From positions 1 to 52,972 of the forward strand of contig JAKQFA010000019.1 of the NCBI GenBank assembly GCA_029556335.1: a stretch of DNA of 52,972 nt. The letters are read 5' to 3'. Below, one piece after another: positions 17,535 to 25,760 of this stretch. The position numbers and the translations under genes are program-made. Numbering within the stretch: position 1 is the stretch's first letter; each line of letters opens with the position of its first letter. Below the pieces are notes generated by a model. It saw only the letters and a program-made list of their open reading frames with translations, did not search any database and had not been told where the DNA came from. Source of the stretch: Methanobacteriota archaeon (GTDB lineage Archaea > Methanobacteriota > Methanobacteria > Methanobacteriales > Methanobacteriaceae).

Positions 17535-19022
17535 CTACATCAGGCGGGTGGTGGGATAGTTGGGGCTTTCGTTGGTGATGAACATGTCGTGGGGGTGGCT
17601 CTCGGTAACTCCACTGGAGGTGATGCGTACCATGGTGGTGTTTTGTTGCATGGCCTGGATGTCCTGGGCGCCGCAGTATCCCATGGAGGCCTTTAACCCC
17701 CCAATGAGTTGGTAGAGCACCTCACTGACTGAGCCCTTGTAGGGAGTTACTCCCTCCACGCCCTCTGGTACCAGTTTGGCGTGCTTCATTGGCCCCTTCA
17801 CATCCTGGAAGTAGCGGTCGGTTCCAGCGCCAATACCCCCGGTCATGGCCCCTAAACTACCCATACCCCGGTACTGTTTGAATTTACGTCCATTCATTAT
17901 GACCACCTCACCGGGTGCCTCTTCTGTTCCAGCCAGTAGGTTGCCCAGCATTACACAATCCGCACCTACAGCTATGGCTTTGGCCACGTCCCCTGAGTAA
18001 CGCAGACCACCATCCCCGATTACGGGGACATCATGGTCCTGGGCTGCGTCGGCGGCTTCGCTGATGGCAGTTAACTGGGGCACTCCCACCCCGGCGATTA
18101 CGCGGGTGGTGCAGATGGAACCTCCCCCAATACCCACCTTGAGGCCGTCCACATCCTTAGCCAGCAGGTCTTCTGCGGCTTGGTAGGTGGCGATGTTCCC
18201 TACAATGAGATCCGCCTGGATGTTCTCCTTTATTTCACCGGCAAACTTCACCACGTTAAGGTTATGTGCATGGGCGCAGTCCACGGCTATGATATCAGCT
18301 CCGGCATCATCCAGGGCCATGGCCCGTTCCAGGTCATAGGGGCCGGTGGCTGCAGCTACCAGGAACCTTCCCTTCTTATCCCGGGAGGCGTTGGGATACT
18401 TTTTACGCTCAATAATGTCCCGGATGGTTACGATACCCACGATCTGATCGTGGTCCACCACTGGGAGACGTTCTACCTTGTTTTCATAGGCGATGTCCAG
18501 GGCTTCCTCAGGGGTGGTTGATTCACTGATGGTCACCACCTCCTCGGTCATCACCTCCCGGATCTGCAACTTCTCCAGGGAGTTTAGTAGGGGTGTTATG
18601 TCTCTACGGCTGATGATACCCACCACGGTACCATTATCCACCACTGGCAGTCCACTGACATCTTCTTCATCCATGATCTGGAGGCCTTCCTTCACCGAGG
18701 CCTCGGGTTCGATGGTGATGACATCCCGGATGGTCAGATCCGAGGAACGTTTAACCTTCTTAACCTCTTCCACCTGTTCCTTGATGGTCATATTCCGGTG
18801 GATTACTCCCATACCACCCTCCTGGGCCAGGATGATGGCCATCTCAGCCTCGGTAACGGTGTCCATGGCTGAGCTGATGATGGGAATCTTAAGTTCATGA
18901 TTCCGGGAGACCCTGCTAGTGGTGACCACGTCTTTAGGCTCCACTGCCGAGGCAGCAGGTACCAGTAAAAAGTCGTCGAATGTAAAGCCTTCCTCAGAAT
19001 TTTTCAGTTTCTTGGAGAACAC
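17535..19022 (-). CDS. guaB: IMP dehydrogenase
   Basis: A 495-aa IMP dehydrogenase (IMP to XMP, the GTP branch). A TIM barrel is interrupted by two CBS domains (about 95-205). The active loop GIGGGSICTTRVI carries catalytic Cys304, and the flap KQYRGMGSLGAM follows. I place the start at GTG 19022: it gives the canonical MFSKKLKN N-terminus and has GAGGTG seven bases upstream; the ATG at 19037 lies within that binding site. It leads the guaB-mobA pair. Confidence 0.96.
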   Translation of the reverse strand: MFSKKLKNSEEGFTFDDFLLVPAASAVEPKDVVTTSRVSRNHELKIPIISSAMDTVTEAEMAIILAQEGGMGVIHRNMTIKEQVEEVKKVKRSSDLTIRDVITIEPEASVKEGLQIMDEEDVSGLPVVDNGTVVGIISRRDITPLLNSLEKLQIREVMTEEVVTISESTTPEEALDIAYENKVERLPVVDHDQIVGIVTIRDIIERKKYPNASRDKKGRFLVAAATGPYDLERAMALDDAGADIIAVDCAHAHNLNVVKFAGEIKENIQADLIVGNIATYQAAEDLLAKDVDGLKVGIGGGSICTTRVIAGVGVPQLTAISEAADAAQDHDVPVIGDGGLRYSGDVAKAIAVGADCVMLGNLLAGTEEAPGEVVIMNGRKFKQYRGMGSLGAMTGGIGAGTDRYFQDVKGPMKHAKLVPEGVEGVTPYKGSVSEVLYQLIGGLKASMGYCGAQDIQAMQQNTTMVRITSSGVTESHPHDMFITNESPNYPTTRLM

Positions 19023-19108
19023 AACAAAACACCTCATACTAACTGTAACTAAATAAATGGAGATAAATTCACAGGGACAAGTATCCCTTGGCCAGTTTAT
19101 CTATGGTT

Positions 19109-19822
19109 TCAGAATTCGCTGACCAGGCTCTTAAGCCGGTTCACGGCGCCGTGGTGTACACTGCCCTGGTTACGGTCCCCTCCTGTGCAGGCTGCCCCGC
19201 GAATTCCCACCACGTCGCATCCCAGGTCATGGAGCATCCGAAGCTGGTCCTCTTTGATGGAACCAGCCAGGGCTGACTTCAATCCATACTCATGGGTCTG
19301 GCTGGTGAAGGTGCTGAGCATTTCAGGGTCCATGTAGTCCAGGAGGGTCTGACCATCCTTAACTGCGGTGTCCACCATGGCCAGGTCGGCACCGGCGTCA
19401 GCGGCTATTCTGGGTATTTCCATGGGATCCACGGCTCCCACCCTGTGGGCATCGGCATAGCCAGAGGCAACCACCATGGCATCCTCCCTGAGGTCCCGAA
19501 CAGTCCGGACCACTCCATCCATTACTTCACGGGCCTCGTCATAGTTACGGGTGCCGTAGAGGCCCACCTTTATGTAGTCAGCTCCGGATAGTACTGCTCC
19601 AGCAGCGGCCAGTGCCACGGTGCCGGGTTTGTAGGGCACATCCCCCAGGGTGGCGCTTACCATTAAGTCCTTAGGGGTGATCTCCCGTATACTGCGTATA
19701 ACCCAGGGGAAGTTGGCTCCCAGGGACCCCTCCTTGGGGTTTTTAACATCAATTATATCGGCTCCACCATCAATGGCTTCTTGAGCCTCTTGGGTATTAA
19801 TGGGACTGATTAAGAGAAGCAA
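19109..19822 (-). CDS. mfnB: (5-Formylfuran-3-yl)methyl phosphate synthase
   Basis: A 237-aa MfnB, which condenses two glyceraldehyde 3-phosphates to the furan precursor of methanofuran. It has LISPINTQEAQEAIDGGAD and DVKNPKEGSLGANFPW. Starting at TTG 19822 (GGAGG eight bases upstream) places Lys27 and Lys155 (TAVKDG) at the catalytic positions recalled for the M. jannaschii enzyme, which supports this start over TTG 19837. A TATA box CTTTATATG lies at 19912-19904, giving a leader of about 60 nt. Confidence 0.93.
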   Translation of the reverse strand: MLLLISPINTQEAQEAIDGGADIIDVKNPKEGSLGANFPWVIRSIREITPKDLMVSATLGDVPYKPGTVALAAAGAVLSGADYIKVGLYGTRNYDEAREVMDGVVRTVRDLREDAMVVASGYADAHRVGAVDPMEIPRIAADAGADLAMVDTAVKDGQTLLDYMDPEMLSTFTSQTHEYGLKSALAGSIKEDQLRMLHDLGCDVVGIRGAACTGGDRNQGSVHHGAVNRLKSLVSEF

Positions 19823-20016
19823 AGTTAATTCCTCCAATTGTAACAGGACTAAAATTTACGAGATACTTAGCTAAATAATCTTACCCTAATATTGGAATAC
19901 TGCCATATAAAGATGTTCCTCCCCCATCCACAAACTCCCCACCAGGAAGGATCCACCTCCTGCCCTTTTCCTAGGAAGATATCAGCCCGGGAGCAGATTT
20001 ATACCAGGCCCGGGTT

Positions 20017-20679
20017 TTAATAAAAATCATCCAGGCTACGCTGCTTTCGACCCAGACGGTCACTGTATATTTCCAGGGCCCTTTGGAGTTTTTGTTCCCC
20101 GTCCTTTATTTCCCGCCAGTTACTGCTCTTCAGGGCCTTGCTCACCCCCTGCTGGGTCATGTTCAGGTTCTCCGCTGCCAAGCTCTGCTTACCCGTCTTA
20201 ACATATTCACTTATTATACGCCTTTTTTTAGCTGACAACCCCTTCTTAAGAAGTTGCACAGAGTTTATCAGACCAGATAGTGCTAGATCAGTTTCTTTCT
20301 TATCTACCTTCATCTCAAAGAGTAGACCGTTTCTTTCAAGCTTGGACATCATCTGGGTAGCCTTTTCCAGGGCAGGTCCATCCAGGTGGTTGATGTCCTT
20401 TTCCTTGAGTTCATCCAGGTAGTCGTACACCAGTACCAAGTGCATGGACTGGGGATACAGGCCCTTCAGTACAATGTCCAGAATATCGTAAACCCGGGAG
20501 ATATTAAACAGCACCGCCCCCAGCTTCCAGGGATCCTGGAGTGGTGAGAGGGGGGTGTGCAGGTGTTTACCGTATCTGGAGTTCACCACCCGGCAAATAA
20601 CCTCCAACCGGGACTGGTAATCATCCACCAACCCCCAGGGTGCAGTTTCACCCCACAGGAGGTAGAGTTTTTGTTTCAT
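20017..20679 (-). CDS. Helix-turn-helix protein, SatD-like (tentative)
   Basis: A 220-aa protein. The C-terminal part (about 145-195) has a sigma-region-4-like helix-turn-helix: LSAKKRRIISEYVKTGKQ, then AAENLNMTQQGVSKALKSS. The N-terminal 130 residues are a separate alpha/beta domain resembling SatD-type proteins, which I cannot confirm. Start is ATG 20679 (a TTG precedes it at 20682) with no strong binding site; TATA GTATATC lies only about 25 bases upstream, so the transcript may be nearly leaderless. Three dyads sit just upstream, making autoregulation likely. Confidence 0.75.
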   Translation of the reverse strand: MKQKLYLLWGETAPWGLVDDYQSRLEVICRVVNSRYGKHLHTPLSPLQDPWKLGAVLFNISRVYDILDIVLKGLYPQSMHLVLVYDYLDELKEKDINHLDGPALEKATQMMSKLERNGLLFEMKVDKKETDLALSGLINSVQLLKKGLSAKKRRIISEYVKTGKQSLAAENLNMTQQGVSKALKSSNWREIKDGEQKLQRALEIYSDRLGRKQRSLDDFY

Positions 20680-20706
20680 CAACTAGTAATAAGTAAATAA
20701 TGATAT

Positions 20707-20775
20707 ACAACATTATGGGTTGTGAAACCCACACAACTTTATTGGTTGTTTTACTTTCACAACTGTGTAAGTTGT
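20707..20775 (-). promoter_or_regulatory. Three tandem 17-bp operators, 26-bp period
   Basis: The dyad ACAAC-N7-GTTGT occurs three times, at 20707-20723, 20733-20749 and 20759-20775, with starts exactly 26 bp apart. The proximal copy abuts the TATA box of the helix-turn-helix gene (GTATATC, about 20709-20703). The half-sites are identical in all copies while the 7-bp centres differ, as expected for protein binding sites. The adjacent helix-turn-helix protein is the obvious candidate ligand. Confidence 0.8.
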
Positions 20776-20790
20776 TAACGTGATTTTTTT

Positions 20791-21786
20791 TTAATGGATT
20801 AATCCAGTTAGGGCCATGGCAGTTGTGAAGTAGATGGCCAGGGTGGTGATGTCACTGACTATGGTGGCCAGGGGTCCGGTGGCCACTGCCGGGTCATATT
20901 TCAGTTTGTAGAAAATCAGGGGAGCCACCGTTGCAATGGCTACCGAGGAAATGATGCTGATAAACATGGAAAAACCCACAATAAGACTGAGAACTGGCTG
21001 GGTCCATCCCAGAAGGGAGGTGAATGCTGCCAGTACACCGGAAACCAGCCCTATCACCCCCGCCACCTTGAGCTCCCGGATGAAGTAGGATTTCATGGCC
21101 AGTTTAGGGTCCAGGGCTAGGCTGCGGATGATAAGGGCCTCGGATTGGGTTCCGGCTGCATCGCTCATGTACACCATCACCGGGATGAAGAAGGCCAGTA
21201 CCAGGTACTCTGAGAGCAGGTTCTCAAAGTAGCCAATTAGGCCCGCGGCCATGGTCCCACCCAGCACCCCCACCACCAGCCAGGGCAGGCGGGAGCGGAT
21301 CATCATCCTGGTGCTGGACTGGATGCTGGTGTACTCCTTCCCTACCTTGTGGAAGATTCCGCCAAATTTAAACACGTCACTCTGGACCTCGTGGTTGAAG
21401 ATGCGCAGGATCTGGTCGTAGGGCACCACCCCCTGGAATAGGCCGTCCTCATCCACCACTGGCACGGCCTTAATACCATGGGACAGGGCCAGGTACACCA
21501 CCCGTTCCTGGTGGGTGGAGGGAGAGGCCACCACCAGGTCCTGCTTCATTATCTCCCTGGCAGTCACCTCCGAGTCCAAAGAACAGAAAATCTCCTTGAT
21601 GGACAGCACCCCATCTAGATGTCCCTGTCTATTTACAACGTAGATGTAGTCGATGTTACCCAGTTGACAGGCCTGGGTGGATAAGAGTTGCTTGATACTA
21701 GCCACCTTATCCTGGGGCTGTACCCGTGGTACAGTGCTGGTCATACTGTCCAGGGCTGTCCTGGTGTTTCTGTATCTATCCTCCAT
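20791..21786 (-). CDS. CBS-MgtE family divalent cation transporter
   Basis: A 331-aa MgtE-type transporter. Two CBS motifs (about 20-140) are followed by a five-helix membrane domain with the signature PVMVYMSDAAGTQSEALIIR and, near the C-terminus, DPAVATGPLATIVSDITTLA. The N-terminal superhelical MgtE_N domain is absent, so this is the short archaeal form. It probably carries Mg2+ or another divalent ion. I prefer the ATG at 21786, leaderless from TATA TTATAAT at about 21818; an ATG at 21807 would add seven hydrophobic residues. It lies upstream of the operators on the same strand. Confidence 0.88.
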   Translation of the reverse strand: MEDRYRNTRTALDSMTSTVPRVQPQDKVASIKQLLSTQACQLGNIDYIYVVNRQGHLDGVLSIKEIFCSLDSEVTAREIMKQDLVVASPSTHQERVVYLALSHGIKAVPVVDEDGLFQGVVPYDQILRIFNHEVQSDVFKFGGIFHKVGKEYTSIQSSTRMMIRSRLPWLVVGVLGGTMAAGLIGYFENLLSEYLVLAFFIPVMVYMSDAAGTQSEALIIRSLALDPKLAMKSYFIRELKVAGVIGLVSGVLAAFTSLLGWTQPVLSLIVGFSMFISIISSVAIATVAPLIFYKLKYDPAVATGPLATIVSDITTLAIYFTTAMALTGLIH

Positions 21787-22041
21787 AACAGCAATTATAA
21801 TCAGCATTGCTATTATAATGTTATTACCATGGATCCCCCCGGGGGAACAAGTCGCTGCACGGGATTCATAGGGGACACGGATCTTCGTCCCACCCTATCC
21901 AGGCGGGTTTGTAAGGCAATCCAACCAGTGACGATGATGATTAATATGGATAGGGGTTCTTGGGAAGGTTTTACAAAGGTTAATAAATAGTAGCAGATAT
22001 AGTAACATTAAAATTCTGAGTATCCGGTATAGTGTGGTTTG

Positions 22042-24003
22042 ATGGATAGAATAAGGATATTGATGCTGGAAGATGTTCCCTTCGATGCTGAACTGGCAGA
22101 AAAGGAACTGGAGAGAGGAGGGATCCCCTTCACCACCTGCAGGGTGGAGAACGAGGAGGAATTTCTTAGGGGAATCAGGGAATTCCAGCCCCACATCATC
22201 CTGGCTGACCATTCCCTGCCCTCCTTTGATGGTAAATCCGCCCTGAAGATCGCAAAGCAGCAGATCCCCCAGGTCCCCTTCATCTTCTTCAGTGGCAAAA
22301 TTGGGGGAGAATTCGTGGTAGAAGTCCTGAAGGAAGGTGCTAAGGACTATGTTTTCAAGAACAACATCTCCAAGTTACCATACACCATAAGAAGGGCTTT
22401 GGATGAGGTGGAAGAAGCCCGTGAATTGGATAGAGCCGCCCGGTCCCTGGAAAACAGGGAAGCTCAGCTGCGCCTCATAACCAGGAACATACAGGACATG
22501 GTGATGCAGGTGGATGTCCACAGCCAGATACAGTACCTGAGCAGCTCCCTGCACACCATCCTGGGATACCATCACCAGGACTTTCTAGGCCAGCCCCTCA
22601 ACAGGTTCCTAGAGTTGGTGCACCCCGATGATCAGGGTAAGCTGACCCGTGCCCTGGAAGGGGTTAAATCATCCTCCACCAGTGTCCAGGAAGAGTTCCG
22701 ATGCAAAAATGCGGAGGGTGGTTACCACTGGCTGGAATCCTTGATCAACCCATTTCTGGATGAAAATCAGGAAGAAAATGGTTTATTACTGGTTATACGT
22801 GACGTGGACCATCGTAAAAAGGTGGAGCTCCAACTGGCCCGGCACCGGGAGAACCTGGAGAAGGTGGTAGAGGAGAGAACCCGGGAACTGGAGGAGGCCA
22901 ACGTGAAACTGTCCCAGGAGATCATGGAAAGGGAGAAGCTGTACAAAAGTCTCTTGAACAATGAAAAAAGATTGGAGAGCATAATCAACGGCTCACCCAT
23001 ACCCACCTTTGCCATAGACACGGATCATGAGGTGGTTTTCTGGAACCAGGCCCTGGAAAACTTCACGGGCATTAAGAGGAGGGATGTCTTGGGCACCACC
23101 CACCACTGGCAGGTATTTTACCCGGAAGAGAGGCCATGCATGGCGGATCTTTTACTGGAGAATGACTGGGAAGGGATCTGCAAGTGGTACTCCACCCCAC
23201 CTGTATCCATGGAAGTGGCAGAGATGGTCTACAGTGCCACTGGATTCTTCCCCCAGATCCGGGACGGCAAGTGGCTTCGCATGACTGCCTTTCCCCTGTT
23301 AGACTCGGAGGGGGAGGTGATTGGAGCAGTGGAGACCCTGGAAGACATCACCCCAGAAGTGGAGTACCAGGAGAAAATCAAGAGCTCCCTGGAGGAGAAG
23401 GAGATCCTCCTGAGAGAAGTGCACCACCGGGTAAAGAACAACCTCCAGATCATCTCCAGCCTCATCAGCCTCCAGTCCAACCGCCTTGATGACGAAGAAA
23501 CCATCCACCTCTTCCGTAAGACCATTAACCGCATCCAATCCATGGCCCTGGTGCATGAAAAGCTGTACCAGTCCCATGATTTTGCCCGGATAAATCTGGC
23601 CGAGTACATTAAGGACCTTGTGCAGAACGTGCTGAACTCCTACGAGGGCAGCCAGGAGAGGATCATCCTGGAGATGGACTGTGAACCCGTCTGGATCAAC
23701 ATCAACACCGCCATTCCCTGCGCCCTCATCATCAACGAACTGGTTACCAACAGTGTTAAACACGCCTTCCCCCATGAAGGAACCGGTAAGATCATCATCC
23801 AGCTGCGCCAGGAGGGGGATCAGATCACAATCACCTGCACCGATACCGGGGTGGGTTTGCCCCATGACATCAACCTCCATGAAACATCTACCCTGGGGTT
23901 GAAGCTGGTCCAGGCCCTCACCCAACAGTTAAAGGGTGAGATAAAAATTTTAAAGGGAAAAGGAACATCCTTTAAGATACAAATTAACTCCAAGGCTCTG
24001 TAG
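22042..24003 (+). CDS. Sensor histidine kinase, REC-PAS-PAS-HisKA_2
   Basis: A 653-aa soluble kinase with no membrane helix. Order: receiver domain 1-120 (acidic Glu10-Asp11, phospho-acceptor Asp56 in ILADHSLP), PAS about 135-260, coiled coil 262-305 (EKVVEERTRELEEANVKL), PAS about 312-440, then a HisKA_2 dimerisation segment EVHHRVKNNLQIISSLISLQ with His461-His462, and an ATPase domain with NELVTNSVKHAF and DTGVGLP. It would sense a cytoplasmic cue and is itself input-controlled by its receiver domain. No response regulator is adjacent. ATG 22042 is preferred to TTG 22039. Confidence 0.92.
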   Translation: MDRIRILMLEDVPFDAELAEKELERGGIPFTTCRVENEEEFLRGIREFQPHIILADHSLPSFDGKSALKIAKQQIPQVPFIFFSGKIGGEFVVEVLKEGAKDYVFKNNISKLPYTIRRALDEVEEARELDRAARSLENREAQLRLITRNIQDMVMQVDVHSQIQYLSSSLHTILGYHHQDFLGQPLNRFLELVHPDDQGKLTRALEGVKSSSTSVQEEFRCKNAEGGYHWLESLINPFLDENQEENGLLLVIRDVDHRKKVELQLARHRENLEKVVEERTRELEEANVKLSQEIMEREKLYKSLLNNEKRLESIINGSPIPTFAIDTDHEVVFWNQALENFTGIKRRDVLGTTHHWQVFYPEERPCMADLLLENDWEGICKWYSTPPVSMEVAEMVYSATGFFPQIRDGKWLRMTAFPLLDSEGEVIGAVETLEDITPEVEYQEKIKSSLEEKEILLREVHHRVKNNLQIISSLISLQSNRLDDEETIHLFRKTINRIQSMALVHEKLYQSHDFARINLAEYIKDLVQNVLNSYEGSQERIILEMDCEPVWININTAIPCALIINELVTNSVKHAFPHEGTGKIIIQLRQEGDQITITCTDTGVGLPHDINLHETSTLGLKLVQALTQQLKGEIKILKGKGTSFKIQINSKAL

Positions 24004-24078
24004 ACCATTTCAACATACTTCATAGCCTTGTTTATACGGGTAGATGTGGTGAGGTCTTATTTTTATTTTTAAAGAAAG

Positions 24079-24090
24079 TATAATATATCA
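24079..24090 (+). promoter_or_regulatory. Promoter of rubrerythrin operon
   Basis: GTATAATATATC is a good archaeal TATA box about 35 bases before the rubrerythrin ATG. Start of transcription is predicted close to 24108-24112, giving a very short leader that would just include the GGTGA binding site at 24111-24115. Confidence 0.5.
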
Positions 24091-24120
24091 GTTGCTACAC
24101 ATTCTTTTATGGTGAAATAT

Positions 24121-24705
24121 ATGCAAAAAACACTAGAAAACTTAAGCAAGGCTTTTATTGGAGAAAGTCAGGCTCGAAACCGTTACACCTTATACGCCGA
24201 TGTCGCAAAAAAGGAAGGCTTCCACAAGGTAGCTGAAATATTCCTGGAAACTGCTGAACAGGAAAGGCAACATGCAAAATGGCTGTTTAGAATGATCCAG
24301 GATGTTAAAGAAAAGATGGGCCAAGACCCAGATTCCATCCACGTGGAGTCCGAGGCACCCCTTGTACTGGGTGACACCGCCGCCAACATCAAAGCCGCCA
24401 TAGCAGGGGAACACTACGAAACCGCTGAGATGTACCCTGAATTTGCACTGGCCGCCAAGGAGGATGGATTGGATGATGTGGCCGCCCGTTTAAACGCCAT
24501 TGGCCATGCCGAGCTTCACCATGAGGAACGTTACCTGGCCCTGCTGGAGCAGGTGGAAAAGGACACCTTCCAGAAGAAGGAGGAAGAAGTGGAGTGGGCC
24601 TGTCCCAAGTGCGGATACACTGCTAAGGGTAAAGAAGCACCCGAGAAATGCCCGGCCTGTGACCATCCACAGGAATACTTCTACATACGCTGCGAAGAGT
24701 ACTAG
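24121..24705 (+). CDS. Rubrerythrin (peroxide reductase)
   Basis: A 194-aa rubrerythrin, reducing hydrogen peroxide in anaerobes. The N-terminal ferritin-like domain has the diiron ligands in AFIGESQARNRY, ETAEQERQHAKW, EHYETAEMYPEFA and HAELHHEERY. The C-terminal rubredoxin domain has CPKCGY and CPACDHP. ATG 24121 is preferred because GGTGA lies five bases before it. It is followed after 12 nt by superoxide reductase, an oxidative-stress pair. Confidence 0.95.
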   Translation: MQKTLENLSKAFIGESQARNRYTLYADVAKKEGFHKVAEIFLETAEQERQHAKWLFRMIQDVKEKMGQDPDSIHVESEAPLVLGDTAANIKAAIAGEHYETAEMYPEFALAAKEDGLDDVAARLNAIGHAELHHEERYLALLEQVEKDTFQKKEEEVEWACPKCGYTAKGKEAPEKCPACDHPQEYFYIRCEEY

Positions 24706-24717
24706 GGGGACGTTAAC

Positions 24718-25101
24718 GTGGCAGAAAAATGTGCCGTGTACCGCTGCCAGGTTTGTGACCATGTCATAGAGGTTCTCCATGCAGGTGAAGGAGAACTGGT
24801 CTGCTGCCAGGTCCCCATGACCCTGCTGGTGGAGAGAAACGATGACACCGGCCAGGAAAAGCATGTGCCAGTCCTGGAAAAAACTGACAGTGGCTTCCTG
24901 GTTAAGGTGGGGGAAGTGGCCCATCCCATGGAGGAGGAGCACTGCATAGACTGGATCGAAGTACAAGCCGATGGAAGGATCTACCGGCAACCCCTGGAAG
25001 CCGGGGACCAGCCCCAGGCCCACTTCGATTTGGACCTGGATCAGGTTGAGCAGATCACCCTGCGCAGCTTCTGCAACATCCATGGCCTGTGGAGAGCCTA
25101 G
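24718..25101 (+). CDS. dfx: Desulfoferrodoxin (superoxide reductase)
   Basis: A 127-aa two-centre superoxide reductase. The N-terminal desulforedoxin-like part has CQVC and VCCQVPM (four Cys for centre I). Centre II ligands are in EKHVPV, EVAHPMEEEHCIDW and SFCNIHGLW (four His and one Cys). It reduces superoxide to peroxide, which the upstream rubrerythrin can then reduce. The start is GTG 24718. Confidence 0.95.
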   Translation: MAEKCAVYRCQVCDHVIEVLHAGEGELVCCQVPMTLLVERNDDTGQEKHVPVLEKTDSGFLVKVGEVAHPMEEEHCIDWIEVQADGRIYRQPLEAGDQPQAHFDLDLDQVEQITLRSFCNIHGLWRA

Positions 25102-25118
25102 ATAATCTCCATCCATAC

Positions 25119-25148
25119 AAATTTTTTTTTCTTCTTACTTTTCTTTTG
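25119..25148 (+). terminator. T-rich terminator after superoxide reductase
   Basis: A run of nine T followed by further pyrimidine-rich sequence (TTCTTCTTACTTTTCTTTTG) begins 18 nt after the superoxide reductase stop. Archaeal RNA polymerase terminates at such U tracts without needing a hairpin. Confidence 0.6.
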
Positions 25149-25242
25149 ACAAAAAAAAAGATTTAAACATTTATTAACCCTTAAGATGAAACATCATGCA
25201 TAAATCCTAGTAAATCTATTGAGCTCTGCGTGGATGGTGAAC

Positions 25243-25734
25243 ATGCGTAAACCGACCCTGATTCTGGCACTCCTCATTCTGGTTGCATTTTCCAGTGGCT
25301 GTATACACTCAGAAGTATCCCGGATGGACCAATTGGCCTCCAACATCAACGATCACTTGAAGGGGGGTGACTCCTACTACAACCAGGCCGTGGCCAGCAC
25401 CAACAGGTTCCAATATGACCAGGCCCTAACCCAGACCAACAATGCCTTAAACGAGTTTGATCTGGGCCGCAGCACCACCCAGGAAGCTTTGATCTACGCC
25501 CGGAATAGTGGGAAGCAGGTTTACATAGACTACTTCCAGCTCACCCTGCAGGAACTGGACCTGCGATTAAATGCCACCAGTGAGTTGAAGATGGCCATAC
25601 CCTACCTGCAGGGGAATGAAACCACCAGTGCCAACAAGCACCTGGACCTGGCCAATGACTACATGAAGAGCTCCGTGGACCTGGCCACCCAGAAGAGCCA
25701 GCTGGTGCAGGATAACATGGCCCTGTTCAAATAG
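25243..25734 (+). CDS. Putative lipoprotein, helical
   Basis: A 163-aa protein of unknown function. The N-terminus MRKPTLILALLILVAFSSGC is a signal peptide ending in a lipobox-like FSSGC, so the mature protein is probably lipid-anchored outside the membrane. The rest is predicted helical and rich in Gln, Asn and Ala, with alternating hydrophobic residues. The ATG at 25243 gives the cleanest signal peptide; ATG 25234 is the alternative. AT-rich promoter-like sequence lies at about 25160-25185. Confidence 0.75.
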   Translation: MRKPTLILALLILVAFSSGCIHSEVSRMDQLASNINDHLKGGDSYYNQAVASTNRFQYDQALTQTNNALNEFDLGRSTTQEALIYARNSGKQVYIDYFQLTLQELDLRLNATSELKMAIPYLQGNETTSANKHLDLANDYMKSSVDLATQKSQLVQDNMALFK

Positions 25735-25760
25735 TTACTAATTTTTTTGAGGATCATCAT

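Noticed and set aside
19852..20016. CCCGGG pairs near 19987-20012 as a terminator
   Set aside because: The stem is only 6 bp of a self-complementary site with an 18-base loop and no T run after it in the needed direction.
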